Notes: a model not told the origin generated them from the sequence alone. A stretch of DNA of 64,000 nucleotides from an uncultured Bacteroidota bacterium (GCA_902778925.1 CACYZN010000001.1:62001-126000); one strand, 5' to 3'; counted from the stretch's first letter, positions 8,524 through 17,916 are shown. A program made the numbers and translations.

Positions 8524-9920
8524 ATTGGTTAGCCCTATTGCTCAGCCTCTCGCTGCTTGTAGCCACCCACGAGCTGGGACATCTGGCCTTTGCCAAGTTG
8601 TTCCACACCCGTGTGCGCCGCTACTACATCTTCTTCAACTGGAAGTTCTCCATACTGAAGGCCAAGAAGTTCGGCGGCAAGTGGCATTTTCTTTTCTTCA
8701 ACTCGACGACCCCCGACAGCTGGGACGAGAAGAACCTGGCCCCCGAAGACCAGGACAACACCCTGTGGGGACTCGGGTGGATACCTCTGGGCGGCTACTG
8801 CGACATAGCCGGCATGATAGACGAGACCAAGAGTGCCGACGACCTGGAATCTGAGCCGCAGCCGTGGGAGTACCGCACCAAACCCGCCTGGCAGCGCCTC
8901 TGCATCATCAGCGGCGGCGTGCTGGTCAACTTCCTCTCGGCCCTGCTCATCTATGGCATCATCTTCTCGCATTGGGGCAAAGACGAGCTGCCGATGCGCA
9001 GCGCCACCTTGGGCCTGCAATACAGTCAGGTGATGCTCGACGAAGGTTTCCAAAACGGCGACATCATTTATGCCCTCGACGGACAAGACTATGACGACAT
9101 AGTAGACATCAACAAGGTTCTGCTGCTCGAGTCACCCCGCACCGCCACCGTGTTGCGCGGCGACTCGCTGGTCGACCTTGAGCTCAGCGGCACCTTGGCC
9201 GACCGCGTCAGCGAGACCCGCACCAAGGAACTCATGACATACCGTATGCCCTTTGTGGTGAAAGGCTTTGTAGCCGGTTCGCACGCCGAAGCCGCCGGCA
9301 TGCAAGTGGGCGACAGCGTGGTGAGCGTCGACGGCGTGCCCATGGCAGCCATACAGGACATCACAGCCTCGCTCGCCGACCACCGCGACAGCGAAGTGTG
9401 CCTCGGCTACTTCCGTGGCAGCCGATACGACACGATACGCATTGCCGTCAACGACCGCGGCCAGATAGGGGTACAGCTAGAGAACAACATCGCACGCCTC
9501 TTCCCCGGCTACCGACACGTGGACTACAACATACTGCAAGCCATACCCGCCGGCATAAGCCACGGCTGGCAGACACTTGCCACCTATGTCTCGTCGCTCA
9601 AGCTGCTCTTCGCCCCCGGCGGGGCACAGAATCTGGGCGGCTTCGGCTCGATGGCGTCGCTCTTCCCTGAACATTGGAGTTGGCAAGCCTTCTGGGAACT
9701 CACCGCCCTGCTGGCGCTCATACTGGCCTTCATGAACATCATACCCATACCCGGACTCGACGGCGGACACATAATCTTCACCCTCTGGGAGATTATCACA
9801 CGCCGCCGGCCCTCCGACAAGTTCCTCAACGTGGCACAGAACATCGGCATGTGGCTGTTGCTGGCACTGATGATACTGGCCAACGGCAACGACATACTGC
9901 GCTGGATGGGATTGATGTAG
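8520..9920 (+). CDS. rseP: RIP metalloprotease RseP (site-2 protease)
   Basis: Intramembrane zinc protease that cuts anti-sigma factors or remnant signal peptides within the membrane. HELGH at residues 17-21 lies in the first transmembrane helix, and the third zinc ligand motif GLDGGH is near residue 413 in a late helix. A periplasmic PDZ-type region lies between them (around MPFVVKGFVAGSHAEAAGMQVGDSVVSVDG). At 466 residues it matches Bacteroidetes members. It overlaps dxr upstream; the LptF/G-family gene starts 31 bases downstream. Confidence 0.96.
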   Translation: MNWLALLLSLSLLVATHELGHLAFAKLFHTRVRRYYIFFNWKFSILKAKKFGGKWHFLFFNSTTPDSWDEKNLAPEDQDNTLWGLGWIPLGGYCDIAGMIDETKSADDLESEPQPWEYRTKPAWQRLCIISGGVLVNFLSALLIYGIIFSHWGKDELPMRSATLGLQYSQVMLDEGFQNGDIIYALDGQDYDDIVDINKVLLLESPRTATVLRGDSLVDLELSGTLADRVSETRTKELMTYRMPFVVKGFVAGSHAEAAGMQVGDSVVSVDGVPMAAIQDITASLADHRDSEVCLGYFRGSRYDTIRIAVNDRGQIGVQLENNIARLFPGYRHVDYNILQAIPAGISHGWQTLATYVSSLKLLFAPGGAQNLGGFGSMASLFPEHWSWQAFWELTALLALILAFMNIIPIPGLDGGHIIFTLWEIITRRRPSDKFLNVAQNIGMWLLLALMILANGNDILRWMGLM

Positions 9921-9951
9921 CACCAACGACGAATCTGAAGAAAACCGGACA

Positions 9952-11310
9952 GTGAAGAAGCTCGACCGCCTCATACTACGTTCCTTCCTCGGCCCACTGC
10001 TGCTCACTTTTGTCATAGCAGTCTTCGTGCTGCTGATGCAATTCGTGTGGAAGTACATCGACGATATGGTCGGCAAAGGGCTCGACTTCGGCGTCATTGC
10101 CGAACTGCTCCTTTATGCCTCGGCCACCTTCGTCCCCATGGCGCTGCCCATATCGGTCCTCTTCGCATCTATCATGACCATGGGCAACTTCGGCGAGAAA
10201 TACGAGCTTGTGGCCATGAAAGCCGGCGGTGTCAGCATAAGCCGCGTAATGCGCCCTATGGCTATCGTCGTCTTGCTGCTTACCGGCGTTGCCTTCTACT
10301 TTGCCAACAACGTTATGCCCGAAGCCATGCTCCGCTACCGCATAACCCTATACGACATCACACGCAAGAAGCCCGCCGTAAATATACGTCCAGGTGAATA
10401 CTACAAAGAAATAGAAGGCTATGTGATACGCATCGGCAGCAAATCGCTCGACGGACAGACACTGGAAGACATCATCATCTACGACCACACCAACGGCATA
10501 AGTGAGACCAGCGTCACCGTGGCCCGCAGTGGCATCATGCAGACCACCTTCGACAACCGCTACCTCCTCTTCTCGCTCGACCACGGCTACACCTATACCG
10601 AACCCACTACCGGCGAGAACTACAACAAGCGCCCCCTCACATCAATCAGCTTCAGCCACCAGACCATCGCCTTCGACATCTCCTCGTTCGCCTTCAGCCG
10701 CAGCACCGAAGACCTCTTCAAAGGCGGTTACCAGATGAAGGACGTGGCCGGCCTCGACTCGGCCATACACATGCTCGACTCCAACCTCACCAACCGCCGT
10801 GCCACCTGCAGCAACGACCTGCGCGGCGCGCTGCGCCTATGGCGCATCTACACCTCGCCCACCCCTTGCCGCACCTCGACCGAATCCACCTGGATACCCG
10901 ACGAGAGACAGACCAAACTAATTATGTCCCGAGCCCAAAACATTGCCGACAATGCCCTGAAAGACAGCCGTAACTATGACGACATCATACAGTCCGACAT
11001 CGAATTCATAAACCGGCATGAAATAGAGAAACAACGCAAGTTTACCCTTTCCATAGCCTGCCTGCTCCTCTTCCTCATCGGGGCCCCATTCGGCAGCATA
11101 GTGCGCAAAGGTGGTCTCGGCATGCCGCTCGTGGCCTCGGTGGGCTTCTTCGTGCTCTACTACGTCGTGGGCATGATTGCCGAGAAAGCCGTCCGCGAAT
11201 CGGCACTCGGCCCCGAAGGCATGTGGGTGTCGTCGCTCGTCATGCTACCCATCGGCCTGCTGCTCACCCTCCACGCCACCACCGACTCGTCGCTGCTGCA
11301 CAACGGCTAA
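9952..11310 (+). CDS. LptF/LptG-family permease
   Basis: 452 residues from a GTG start at 9952. There are N-terminal transmembrane helices (LILRSFLGPLLLTFVIAVFVLLMQFVW and the ASATFVPMALPISVLFA region), a central soluble region that should form the periplasmic beta-jellyroll, and C-terminal helices (FTLSIACLLLFLIGAPFGSIVRKGGLG, then two more). This is the YjgP/YjgQ layout, the inner-membrane part of the LptBFGC lipopolysaccharide extractor. The sequence does not decide between LptF and LptG. The 31 bases after rseP show no terminator, so it is probably in the same operon. Confidence 0.9.
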   Translation: MKKLDRLILRSFLGPLLLTFVIAVFVLLMQFVWKYIDDMVGKGLDFGVIAELLLYASATFVPMALPISVLFASIMTMGNFGEKYELVAMKAGGVSISRVMRPMAIVVLLLTGVAFYFANNVMPEAMLRYRITLYDITRKKPAVNIRPGEYYKEIEGYVIRIGSKSLDGQTLEDIIIYDHTNGISETSVTVARSGIMQTTFDNRYLLFSLDHGYTYTEPTTGENYNKRPLTSISFSHQTIAFDISSFAFSRSTEDLFKGGYQMKDVAGLDSAIHMLDSNLTNRRATCSNDLRGALRLWRIYTSPTPCRTSTESTWIPDERQTKLIMSRAQNIADNALKDSRNYDDIIQSDIEFINRHEIEKQRKFTLSIACLLLFLIGAPFGSIVRKGGLGMPLVASVGFFVLYYVVGMIAEKAVRESALGPEGMWVSSLVMLPIGLLLTLHATTDSSLLHNG

Positions 11311-11320
11311 ACGAGCCACC

Positions 11321-11375
11321 CACTCCGACTCCGGTCCGTATCCGGTCCGTATCTGGTCCGTATCAAGTCCGACTC
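11321..11375 (+). repeat. GTCCG 11-bp tandem array, copy 1
   Basis: Five consecutive 11-bp units of the form NNGTCCGNNTC, the first slightly diverged: CACTCCGACTC, CGGTCCGTATC twice, TGGTCCGTATC and AAGTCCGACTC. It starts 10 bases after the LptF/G stop. The same array occurs in reverse orientation at 57263-57317, and a short version at 29042-29063. No long internal palindrome is present, unlike the TTCTTATG elements. Confidence 0.88.
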
Positions 11376-11558
11376 ACGACGGTGTTGCCACGTAGTCAAC
11401 ACGCCGGGTCCACAGTCCTAACAGGCCTCGCCTGTCGACACATAGGTTGCACGATGCATAGCTCCTCCGACTGGGAATATCACTTTGTGGAGAGATCATC
11501 TGTCGACGTAGACTCGAATTTTTTTTGACCTATCTGTATGTGTTTCGGAAATAATTTG

Positions 11559-11566
11559 TAAATTTG
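11559..11566 (+). promoter_or_regulatory. -7 promoter element for pyrK
   Basis: TAAATTTG followed by CA, 26 bases before the pyrK ATG, in an AT-rich stretch. The -33 element is not clear; the nearest TTTG is too far upstream. Confidence 0.45.
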
Positions 11567-11591
11567 CACTCGTATACACAGCTATGATTTT

Positions 11592-12371
11592 ATGAAAGAG
11601 ATACACGATTTCAGGATTATAGAGCGCACTGAACCTACCGCAAACTATGTGCGTCTGGTGCTACACCATGGCGGCACCATGCAGCCCATCGCGCCTGGGC
11701 AGTTTGTGGAAGTGCGAGTCGACGGGGTGCCCGAAGTAATGCTGCGCCGCCCCATCTCGATACACGATGTCGATAGCGATGCCGGCACACTGAGCCTGCT
11801 GATACAGGTGGTCGGCCACGGCACTCGCCAGATGTCGACCCTCAAGGTGGGCGACAAGATGAATATAGTCTATCCCCTGGGCCACGGTTTCAGCACCGAT
11901 ATAGCAGCCGGCAGCCAGGTGCTGCTGGTAGGCGGCGGAGCTGGCATCGCACCCCTTCTGTATTTGGCCAAGGTACTGCAGGCCAAGGGGGTGCATCCTA
12001 CCATCCTGCTCGGCGGCCGCACAGCGGCACTCATACCCACACGCGAGCTGTTCGAGCCATGCGGCGAGGTGTGCCTGGCCACCGACGACGGCAGCCTCGG
12101 CCATAAAGGCCTGGTTGTGGAGCATCCGGTCTTCGCACAGCAATGGGACATGATATACACCTGCGGCCCGACACCCATGATGAAAGCTGTGGCCCGCAGC
12201 GCAGCCGAACGCGGTATACGGTGCGAGGTAAGCCTCGAGAACATGATGGCCTGCGGCGTTGGGGCCTGCCTTTGCTGCGTAACCGACACCGACGACGGGC
12301 ACCGCTGTGTGTGCAAAGAGGGTCCTGTATTCGATATCAGCACCATGCACAAATGGTATGAAAACAAGTAG
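11592..12371 (+). CDS. pyrK: Dihydroorotate dehydrogenase electron transfer subunit
   Basis: FAD and 2Fe-2S subunit that passes electrons from dihydroorotate dehydrogenase B to NAD+. It has 259 residues: an N-terminal FAD-binding barrel (RRPISIHDVD), an NAD-binding domain (LLVGGGAGIAPLLYLAK), and the C-terminal cluster loop from residue 219, MACGVGACLCCVTDTDDGHRCVCKEGP, with the expected four cysteines plus one extra. It forms an operon with pyrD 37 bases downstream, which supports a class 1B (heterotetrameric) enzyme in de novo pyrimidine synthesis. Confidence 0.96.
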   Translation: MKEIHDFRIIERTEPTANYVRLVLHHGGTMQPIAPGQFVEVRVDGVPEVMLRRPISIHDVDSDAGTLSLLIQVVGHGTRQMSTLKVGDKMNIVYPLGHGFSTDIAAGSQVLLVGGGAGIAPLLYLAKVLQAKGVHPTILLGGRTAALIPTRELFEPCGEVCLATDDGSLGHKGLVVEHPVFAQQWDMIYTCGPTPMMKAVARSAAERGIRCEVSLENMMACGVGACLCCVTDTDDGHRCVCKEGPVFDISTMHKWYENK

Positions 12372-12409
12372 TTAAGTAGACAGTAGTTAAGTAGTTAAGA
12401 CAATAGTTA
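12367..12409 (+). repeat. AGTAGTTA octamer repeats between pyrK and pyrD
   Basis: Units AGTAGTTA at 12367-12374, 12382-12389 and 12390-12397, plus a partial unit (ATAGTTA) ending at the A of the pyrD start codon. It begins inside the pyrK stop region and fills the whole intercistronic gap, so changes in unit number would change the pyrK-pyrD spacing. Confidence 0.7.
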
Positions 12410-13308
12410 TGCTTTCCGTCAAAGTACACAATTTGCAACTGAAGAATCCAGTGATGACCGCCAGCGGCACCTTCGGCTACGGCGAAGAATTTGCCGACTT
12501 TATCGACCTCAACCGACTGGGCGGATTCGTCGTCAAGGGCACCACAGGCTCGCACCGCGAGGGCAACCCCTACCCCCGCATGGTAGAGACCCCTTCGGGC
12601 ATGCTCAACAGTGTTGGCCTACAGAACGGAGGCGTGGAGAAGTTCTGCTCCGAGGTATACCATAGAATCAAGCACTTGGACACCAATATCATCGTCAACG
12701 TCAGCGGCTCTAGCATCGAGGAATACTGCTCAGTGGCCGAGCAGATTGACGCACTGGAGAAAGTACCCGCCATTGAATTGAATATCAGCTGTCCCAACGT
12801 CAAATGCGGCGGCATGGGCTTCGGTACCAGCCCCGATATGGCGGCGCAAGTGGTCGCTGCAGTGCGCAAGGTATACCACAAGACGCTGATAGTAAAGCTC
12901 TCGCCCAATGTCACCAGCATAGCCGAGATAGCCAAGGCCGTCGAAGGGGCCGGTGCCGACAGCGTCTCGCTCATCAACACACTGCTGGGCATGGCCATCG
13001 ACATCGAACGGCGCCGTCCATGCATGGCCAATGTCACGGGTGGCCTCAGTGGTCCCGCCGTGAAGCCTGTTGCCGTGCGCATGGTGTGGCAAGTGGCTCA
13101 TGCCGTGAAGATTCCCGTGGTGGGATTGGGCGGTATTTGCACAGCCGAGGATGCCATCGAGTTCCTCATGGCTGGCGCCACCGCCATCGAGGTGGGCACC
13201 GCCAACTTCATCGACCCCGCCGTCACCGTCAAGATTATCGACGGCATGGAGGCCTGGTGCAAGAAGCACGGAGTCAACGACATCAACGAGATTATCGGCA
13301 TTATATGA
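12409..13308 (+). CDS. pyrD: Dihydroorotate dehydrogenase B, catalytic subunit
   Basis: FMN enzyme that oxidises dihydroorotate to orotate with PyrK as electron acceptor. It has 299 residues. Family motifs include [17 protein letters not shown] near residue 45, the active-site segment [13 protein letters not shown] with the catalytic-type Cys of class 1 enzymes, VKLSPNV, and the FMN phosphate loops VVGLGGI and AIEVGTANF. Its stop overlaps the next ATG (ATGA). Confidence 0.97.
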   Translation: MLSVKVHNLQLKNPVMTASGTFGYGEEFADFIDLNRLGGFVVKGTTGSHREGNPYPRMVETPSGMLNSVGLQNGGVEKFCSEVYHRIKHLDTNIIVNVSGSSIEEYCSVAEQIDALEKVPAIELNISCPNVKCGGMGFGTSPDMAAQVVAAVRKVYHKTLIVKLSPNVTSIAEIAKAVEGAGADSVSLINTLLGMAIDIERRRPCMANVTGGLSGPAVKPVAVRMVWQVAHAVKIPVVGLGGICTAEDAIEFLMAGATAIEVGTANFIDPAVTVKIIDGMEAWCKKHGVNDINEIIGII

Positions 13309-14144
13309 TACTGATTGCCGACAGCGGTAGTACCAAGACCACGTGGATGGAGGTAGAGTCTGGTAACAAGGTCGTTACCGAAGGCCTCAACCCACACTTC
13401 ACCACCGAGGAGCAGTTCCTTGCCGCCTGCGCTACCGTACGTCAGCAATTCACAATTCACAATTCACAATTCACAATTCATTTTTACGGTGCCGGCTGCG
13501 GTCTTGCTGCCCAACGAAAGAAGGTGGCCGATTGGCTCACCAAAGCCTTCGGAACAAGCGATGTGCATGTCGAAACCGACATGCTCGCCGCCTGCTGTGC
13601 CACCGCTGGCGAACGACCTGCTTTGGTGGCCATCCTCGGCACAGGGAGCAATGCCTGCTATTATGACGGCCAACAGATAGCCTATCAAGCGCCCAGCACG
13701 GGATACATCCTGGGCGACGAGGGGTCGGCCAACCACGTAGGTCGACGCCTGCTGCAGGACTATTTGACTGGATGTATGCCGAGGAGTATATCTTCCAAAT
13801 TCCATGATGCATACCCAATGACAAGGGAGGTGTTTCTGGATGCTGTCTACCACCAACCCAATGCCAACCGTTTTCTGGCGTCGCTGGCAAAGTTTGCAGT
13901 AGAGCATATTAACGACGGCTATTGCTCGTCAGAAATACTTTTCTGTCTCGAAGAGTGGTATAACTACCAGCTGGATAGTCTTATCAAGATTACTCATTGC
14001 ACGGGTCTGTACCTTGTTGGAGGGTTCGCGGCGCACATTAGGCCCCTAATAGAACAGGTAGCCGAGAACCATGGACTTGAAATCAAAGGGGTGGCGGCCG
14101 ACCCTATAGAAGGCCTCCACCAATACCATATTAAGAAGTTTTAA
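13305..14144 (+). CDS. BadF/BadG-type ATPase, N-acetylglucosamine kinase-like, with a 7-bp repeat in its coding sequence
   Basis: 279 residues with the actin-like ATPase fold: phosphate-1 loop [12 protein letters not shown] at the N-terminus, the conserved FYGAGC, phosphate-2 [17 protein letters not shown], and [16 protein letters not shown]. This matches the GlcNAc-kinase-like branch of BadF/BadG/BcrA. Just before FYGAGC the protein carries [13 protein letters not shown], encoded by five perfect copies of CAATTCA (13446-13480). Because the unit is 7 bp, a gain or loss of one or two copies would shift the frame. The present copy number keeps the frame open. It overlaps pyrD by four bases, but any metabolic link is unclear. 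Confidence 0.85.
   Translation: MILIADSGSTKTTWMEVESGNKVVTEGLNPHFTTEEQFLAACATVRQQFTIHNSQFTIHFYGAGCGLAAQRKKVADWLTKAFGTSDVHVETDMLAACCATAGERPALVAILGTGSNACYYDGQQIAYQAPSTGYILGDEGSANHVGRRLLQDYLTGCMPRSISSKFHDAYPMTREVFLDAVYHQPNANRFLASLAKFAVEHINDGYCSSEILFCLEEWYNYQLDSLIKITHCTGLYLVGGFAAHIRPLIEQVAENHGLEIKGVAADPIEGLHQYHIKKF
13446..13480 (+). repeat. Heptanucleotide tandem repeat (CAATTCA x5) inside a coding sequence
   Basis: Five uninterrupted copies of a 7-bp unit (35 bp), about 47 codons into the BadF-type kinase gene and directly before its conserved FYGAGC motif. Seven is not a multiple of three, so slippage would switch the frame. Confidence 0.95.
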
Positions 14145-14211
14145 CACCCAAATAAGAAATAATAACAACCAAAGACCGTTTTTATTTAAACACCTAAAAC
14201 AACACACTGTA

Positions 14212-14634
14212 ATGGATTTGACAAACATCTTAGTGATTTCCGGCAAACCTGATTTAAGCGAACTGGTATCGCAGACCAAAGGCGGCGCCATTGTTAAGAA
14301 CCTTGTAACGGGTCAGAAATACCCCGTCTTCAAAAACGACCGCATCAGCTCGCTGGGCGAGATACGCATCTTCACTGAAAGCGACGAGCGTCCCTTGGAA
14401 GATGTACTGCAAGCTATATATAAGCATCTTGACGGCAAACCTACCGCTTTCGAGCCCAAGAAAGCCGAGAGTAAGGAACTCTTCGGCCTGCTCGAGGCCG
14501 TGCTGCCCGACTACGACCGCGAGCGCGTCCACGCCTCCGACGCCAAGAAGCTCTTCGCTTGGTACAACATCCTGCTGGCCTCCAACAAGATTACCTTCGA
14601 CGAAAAAGAAAAGAAAGAGGAAGAGAATGCGTAA
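14212..14634 (+). CDS. DUF5606 domain protein
   Basis: 140 residues. The N-terminal 55 residues (MDLTNILVISGKPDLSELV ... GGAIVKNLVTGQKYPVFKNDRISSLGEIRIFT) match what I know as DUF5606, a small conserved Bacteroidetes domain of unknown function. A helical part with ELFGLLEAVLPDYDRERVHASDAKKLFAWYNIL and a highly charged tail follow. It is probably cytoplasmic, as there is no signal peptide. It lies 67 bases after the kinase gene and 100 bases before metG. The stop codon falls inside an octamer repeat. Confidence 0.85.
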   Translation: MDLTNILVISGKPDLSELVSQTKGGAIVKNLVTGQKYPVFKNDRISSLGEIRIFTESDERPLEDVLQAIYKHLDGKPTAFEPKKAESKELFGLLEAVLPDYDRERVHASDAKKLFAWYNILLASNKITFDEKEKKEEENA

Positions 14635-14655
14635 ATGTGGGAATGTGTAAATGCG
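14624..14655 (+). repeat. Octamer repeats NNAATGNG, copy 1
   Basis: Four 8-bp units: AGAATGCG, TAAATGTG, GGAATGTG, TAAATGCG. They overlap the stop codon of the DUF5606 gene and lie 80 bases upstream of metG. A sister array of four units is at 25005-25036. Confidence 0.75.
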
Positions 14656-14734
14656 TGAGTGAAGCTTCGCTCATCAAGCTCGCGAGGCATACCAGCGCAA
14701 GCCACCAACACATTAACGAGTTAACATAATCGCA

Positions 14735-16795
14735 ATGATTTACACTGACAAAGACAAGCAATACAAGCGCTACACCGTCACCTCAGCGCTGCCCTACGCC
14801 AACGGCCCTGTGCATATCGGCCACCTGGCCGGTGTCTATGTGCCAGCCGACGTCTATGTGCGCTACCTACGTGCCCAGGGCGAGCAGGTGATGTTCATCG
14901 GCGGTAGCGACGAGCACGGCGTACCCATCACCATCAAGGCTCGCAAGGAGGGTTGCACACCTCAGGACATCGTCGACCGCTACCATAAGATTATTAAAGA
15001 CTCCTTTGCCGAGCTGGGTATCAGCTTTGATATCTACAGCCGCACCAGCTGCAAGGAGCACCACGAGACCGCAGCGGCCTACTTCAAGAAACTCTATGAA
15101 GAGGGCAAGTTCGTCGAGAAAGTGTCAATGCAGTACTACGACGAGGAGGCAGGCTGCTTCCTGGCCGACCGCTACATCACCGGCACTTGTCCCCATTGCG
15201 GCAACGAGCGCGCCTACGGCGACCAGTGCGAAGCCTGCGGCACCTCGCTCAACGCCACCGACCTCATCAATCCCAAGAGCGCCCTCAGCGGCTCGAAGCC
15301 CGTGCTGAAAGAAACCAAACACTGGTTCCTCCCACTGGATCAGGACGAACCATGGCTGCGCCAGTGGATACTCGAAAGCCACAAAGGCGACTGGAAGACC
15401 AATGTCTACGGCCAGTGCAAGTCGTGGATTGATGCTGGATTGCAACCTCGCGCCGTCACGCGCGACCTCGACTGGGGTGTCAAGGTTCCCATCGAAGGTG
15501 CCGACGGCAAAGTGCTCTACGTCTGGTTCGACGCCCCTATCGGATACATTTCCTTTACCAAGCAGCTGAAAGGCGACGACTGGGAGAAATGGTGGAAAGA
15601 GAAGGATACCAAGCTGGTGCACTTCATCGGCAAAGACAATATCGTCTTCCACTGCATTATCTTCCCCTCGATGCTCCACGCCGACGGCAGCTATATCCTG
15701 CCAGCCAACGTGCCGGCCAACGAATTCCTCAACCTCGAGGGCGACAAAATCTCAACCTCGCGCAACTGGGCCGTCTGGCTGCACGAGTACCTGAAAGAAT
15801 TCCCCGGCAAACAGGACGTTTTGCGCTACACCCTTTGCAGCAACGCCCCCGAGACCAAGGACAACGACTTCACTTGGAAAGACTTCCAGCTGAAGAACAA
15901 TAGTGAGTTGGTCGCTATCCTTGGCAACTTCGTCAACCGCACACTCGTGCTGACGCACAAGTTCTACGGTGGGTGCGTGCCCGCACTGGGCAATTTATCA
16001 GCACAGGACGAGGAGGTAGTCAAAGAGATTGCCACCTTCCCAGAGCGCATAGGCCGTTCCATCGAGACCTACCGCTTCCGCGAAGCCCTCGCTGAGATGA
16101 TGAACCTCGCCCGCCTGGGCAACAAATACCTCACCGACACCGAACCTTGGAAGCTCGTCAAGAGCGACCCCGAGCGCACCGCCACGGTGATGAACCTCTC
16201 GCTGCAGATTTGCGCCAACCTGGCCGTTCTCTGCGCCCCCTTCCTGCCCTTCACGGCCGACAAGATGCACCGCATCATGAACCTCCGTGCCATGGGTTGG
16301 CAGGATGCCGGTCACGCCGACATCCTCATGGAAGGCCATGAGATTGCCCAGCCAGAACTCCTCTTCGAGCAGATCAGCGACGAGACCATACAGGCGCAGG
16401 TCGACAAACTGCAGGCCACCAAGGCCCAGAACGAGCTCAACGCCTGGAAGCCAGCCGAGGTGAAGGCTCCGGTAACCATCGACGACTTCGGCAAGATGGA
16501 CATCCGCGTGGGCACCATCTTGGAATGCTGCAAGGTGCCCAAGGCCGACAAGCTGCTGCAATTCAAGATTGAGGACGGCATGGGCACCCGCACCATCGTC
16601 AGCGGCATCGCCAAGTTCTACCCCGACCCGCAGGCGTTGGTAGGCAAGCAAGTCTGCTTCATCGCCAACTTCCCGCCCCGCAAACTCAAGGGCGTCGAGA
16701 GCCAGGGCATGATACTCAGCGCCGAAGACAAAGACGGCCGTCTGGTCCTCCTCACCCCCAGCGACCTCGTCACCCCCGGCTGCTCGGTAGGTTGA
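14735..16795 (+). CDS. metG: Methionine-tRNA ligase with C-terminal tRNA-binding domain
   Basis: Charges tRNA-Met. It has 686 residues. The catalytic domain has the HIGH motif ([11 protein letters not shown]), a zinc knuckle from residue 151 ([18 protein letters not shown]) and KISTS as its KMSKS loop. The anticodon-binding helical domain follows. The last 110 residues are a Trbp111-like tRNA-binding module ([20 protein letters not shown] ... [19 protein letters not shown]). The start at 14735 gives the usual [15 protein letters not shown] beginning. A perfect intrinsic terminator follows and ends the conserved gene run before the accessory island. Confidence 0.98.
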   Translation: MIYTDKDKQYKRYTVTSALPYANGPVHIGHLAGVYVPADVYVRYLRAQGEQVMFIGGSDEHGVPITIKARKEGCTPQDIVDRYHKIIKDSFAELGISFDIYSRTSCKEHHETAAAYFKKLYEEGKFVEKVSMQYYDEEAGCFLADRYITGTCPHCGNERAYGDQCEACGTSLNATDLINPKSALSGSKPVLKETKHWFLPLDQDEPWLRQWILESHKGDWKTNVYGQCKSWIDAGLQPRAVTRDLDWGVKVPIEGADGKVLYVWFDAPIGYISFTKQLKGDDWEKWWKEKDTKLVHFIGKDNIVFHCIIFPSMLHADGSYILPANVPANEFLNLEGDKISTSRNWAVWLHEYLKEFPGKQDVLRYTLCSNAPETKDNDFTWKDFQLKNNSELVAILGNFVNRTLVLTHKFYGGCVPALGNLSAQDEEVVKEIATFPERIGRSIETYRFREALAEMMNLARLGNKYLTDTEPWKLVKSDPERTATVMNLSLQICANLAVLCAPFLPFTADKMHRIMNLRAMGWQDAGHADILMEGHEIAQPELLFEQISDETIQAQVDKLQATKAQNELNAWKPAEVKAPVTIDDFGKMDIRVGTILECCKVPKADKLLQFKIEDGMGTRTIVSGIAKFYPDPQALVGKQVCFIANFPPRKLKGVESQGMILSAEDKDGRLVLLTPSDLVTPGCSVG

Positions 16796-16815
16796 TATTC
16801 ACATTATATTCATAA

Positions 16816-16853
16816 ACAAAGGCATCTCTGGAGTGCAGAGATGCCTTTGTTTT
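16816..16853 (+). terminator. Intrinsic terminator of metG
   Basis: A perfect 15-bp stem (16816-16830 with 16836-16850), a 5-base loop, and TTTT at the 3' edge, 21 bases after the metG stop. Confidence 0.93.
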
Positions 16854-16905
16854 ATAATAGTAGCAAGCCCTTGTTTTCTGCCATCTCTAACTTCGGCTAT
16901 AATAT

Positions 16906-16930
16906 ATATATTCTTCTACGAAGAATATAT
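16906..16930. repeat. AT-rich perfect inverted repeat
   Basis: ATATATTCTTC and its exact reverse complement around a 3-base TAC loop. There is no T-run after it. It is the first structure after the metG terminator and may belong to the repeat block that follows. Confidence 0.6.
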
Positions 16931-16964
16931 CTTTCAGACAGTTACCTGTTTTACAAACTCAATA

Positions 16965-17218
16965 CGTACCCTATAGGAACCCTATACCATCTCTATACCA
17001 AGTCTATGGATACAAAGGGGTACCTAGGAGGTTCCTTCGGTGTTCCAAGGGGTATCCTTCGCCCTACCCAAGGAGCAGACTCGCTCCTCCCAAGGAGTTC
17101 CATCGGTGTTGCCATGCCCTTCCCATACCCCTCCCTCGCTCAAAAGGGGTGTTTGAGCGAGGCAGGAGCGAAGCACCTCCGAGGCACAGTATGGCAACTC
17201 CTTGCCAGCAGCGAGGCA
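16965..17218. repeat. Long array of degenerate 11-bp units, folding back on itself
   Basis: Four units ending in CTATA/CTATG (16965-17008) come first, then units of the type TTCCTTCGGTG, TTCCAAGGGGT, ATCCTTCGCCC, TACCCAAGGAG, CTCCCAAGGAG and TTCCATCGGTG. The 11-bp step holds without a slip from 17021 to 17141. After a turn at 17145-17151, the units run in the opposite sense (TTGAGCGAGGC, AGGAGCGAAGC, ACCTCCGAGGC and so on) to 17218. The centre is a perfect 11-bp hairpin, 17134-17144 with 17152-17162. No protein is credible here: the 131-codon open frame through it begins inside the metG terminator. Confidence 0.85.
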
Positions 17219-17262
17219 ATAAAACCCTACTATTGACGTTTAATGAAAGAAAAGAAATCGTT

Positions 17263-17916
17263 ATGGCTAGAAAAAATGGAGATTACGAGAGTGGCAAAGT
17301 CGGCAACAGGATATATTACACCTGGCACGGACGCCAGTGTGAAAGGGCTATGCCCACCCACGTGGCCAATCCGCAAACCGAGGCGCAACAGTCGCATCGT
17401 AGCAACTTTGCCTTGATTTCCAAGCTTTCGTCCTATATGAAAGATGCCCATCTTGTCGGTCTCCATTGGCAAGCTATGCGGGAGAAAAACAGCACCTACG
17501 CCCTCTTCCGTAAACTAAACAAAGATTTCTTCACTCCCGACGGCGGGATTAATCTTCCCCGCATCTTCGTCAGCAAAGGTCCCGTACCTATGGCCACAAT
17601 TACCGATGCCAAGGTCGGGAACGGCGTTCTTACCGTCACCTTCGACAGCCGTAACTGCAGTGGTGAACCCACCGATGAATTCTTCCTTTTCGTCTATTGC
17701 CCAGCTCTCTGCATTGGTCGCCTTGCCACTCCCGTCCCCCGTTCCGCCGGTATCGTCACCGCCGTCCTCCCCGACGAATGGCTCCGTGCCACTCCTGACA
17801 CTGAAACAATAACGCAATCTGACAATCCGGCAATCCGTCTCCATCTCTACGCCTTCCTTCGGGGCAGCAAAGGCCGCACCTCCGACACCATCTACTACGT
17901 AGTATCCGCCAGATAG
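17263..17916 (+). CDS. DUF6266 family protein
   Basis: 217 residues from MARKNGDYESGKVGNRIYYTWHGRQCERAM. This beginning, a short glycine turn, then a YxxWxGRxxxR-type stretch and a PxTxAQ segment, is what I know as DUF6266, a Bacteroidales family of unknown function, often present in several copies. There is no signal peptide. The second half reads as beta-rich (FFLFVYCPALCIGRLATPVPRSAGIVTAVLPDEW). I chose the ATG at 17263 because the open frame further upstream runs through the 11-bp repeat array. It is the first gene of the accessory island. Confidence 0.75.
   Translation: MARKNGDYESGKVGNRIYYTWHGRQCERAMPTHVANPQTEAQQSHRSNFALISKLSSYMKDAHLVGLHWQAMREKNSTYALFRKLNKDFFTPDGGINLPRIFVSKGPVPMATITDAKVGNGVLTVTFDSRNCSGEPTDEFFLFVYCPALCIGRLATPVPRSAGIVTAVLPDEWLRATPDTETITQSDNPAIRLHLYAFLRGSKGRTSDTIYYVVSAR

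Noticed and set aside
13446-13480. Short repeats as a CRISPR array
   Set aside because: Units of 7 bp are contiguous with no spacers; the same holds for the 8- and 11-bp arrays.
16841-17236. 131-codon open frame after metG
   Set aside because: It starts inside the metG terminator hairpin and runs through the 11-bp repeat array; the protein has no recognisable features.
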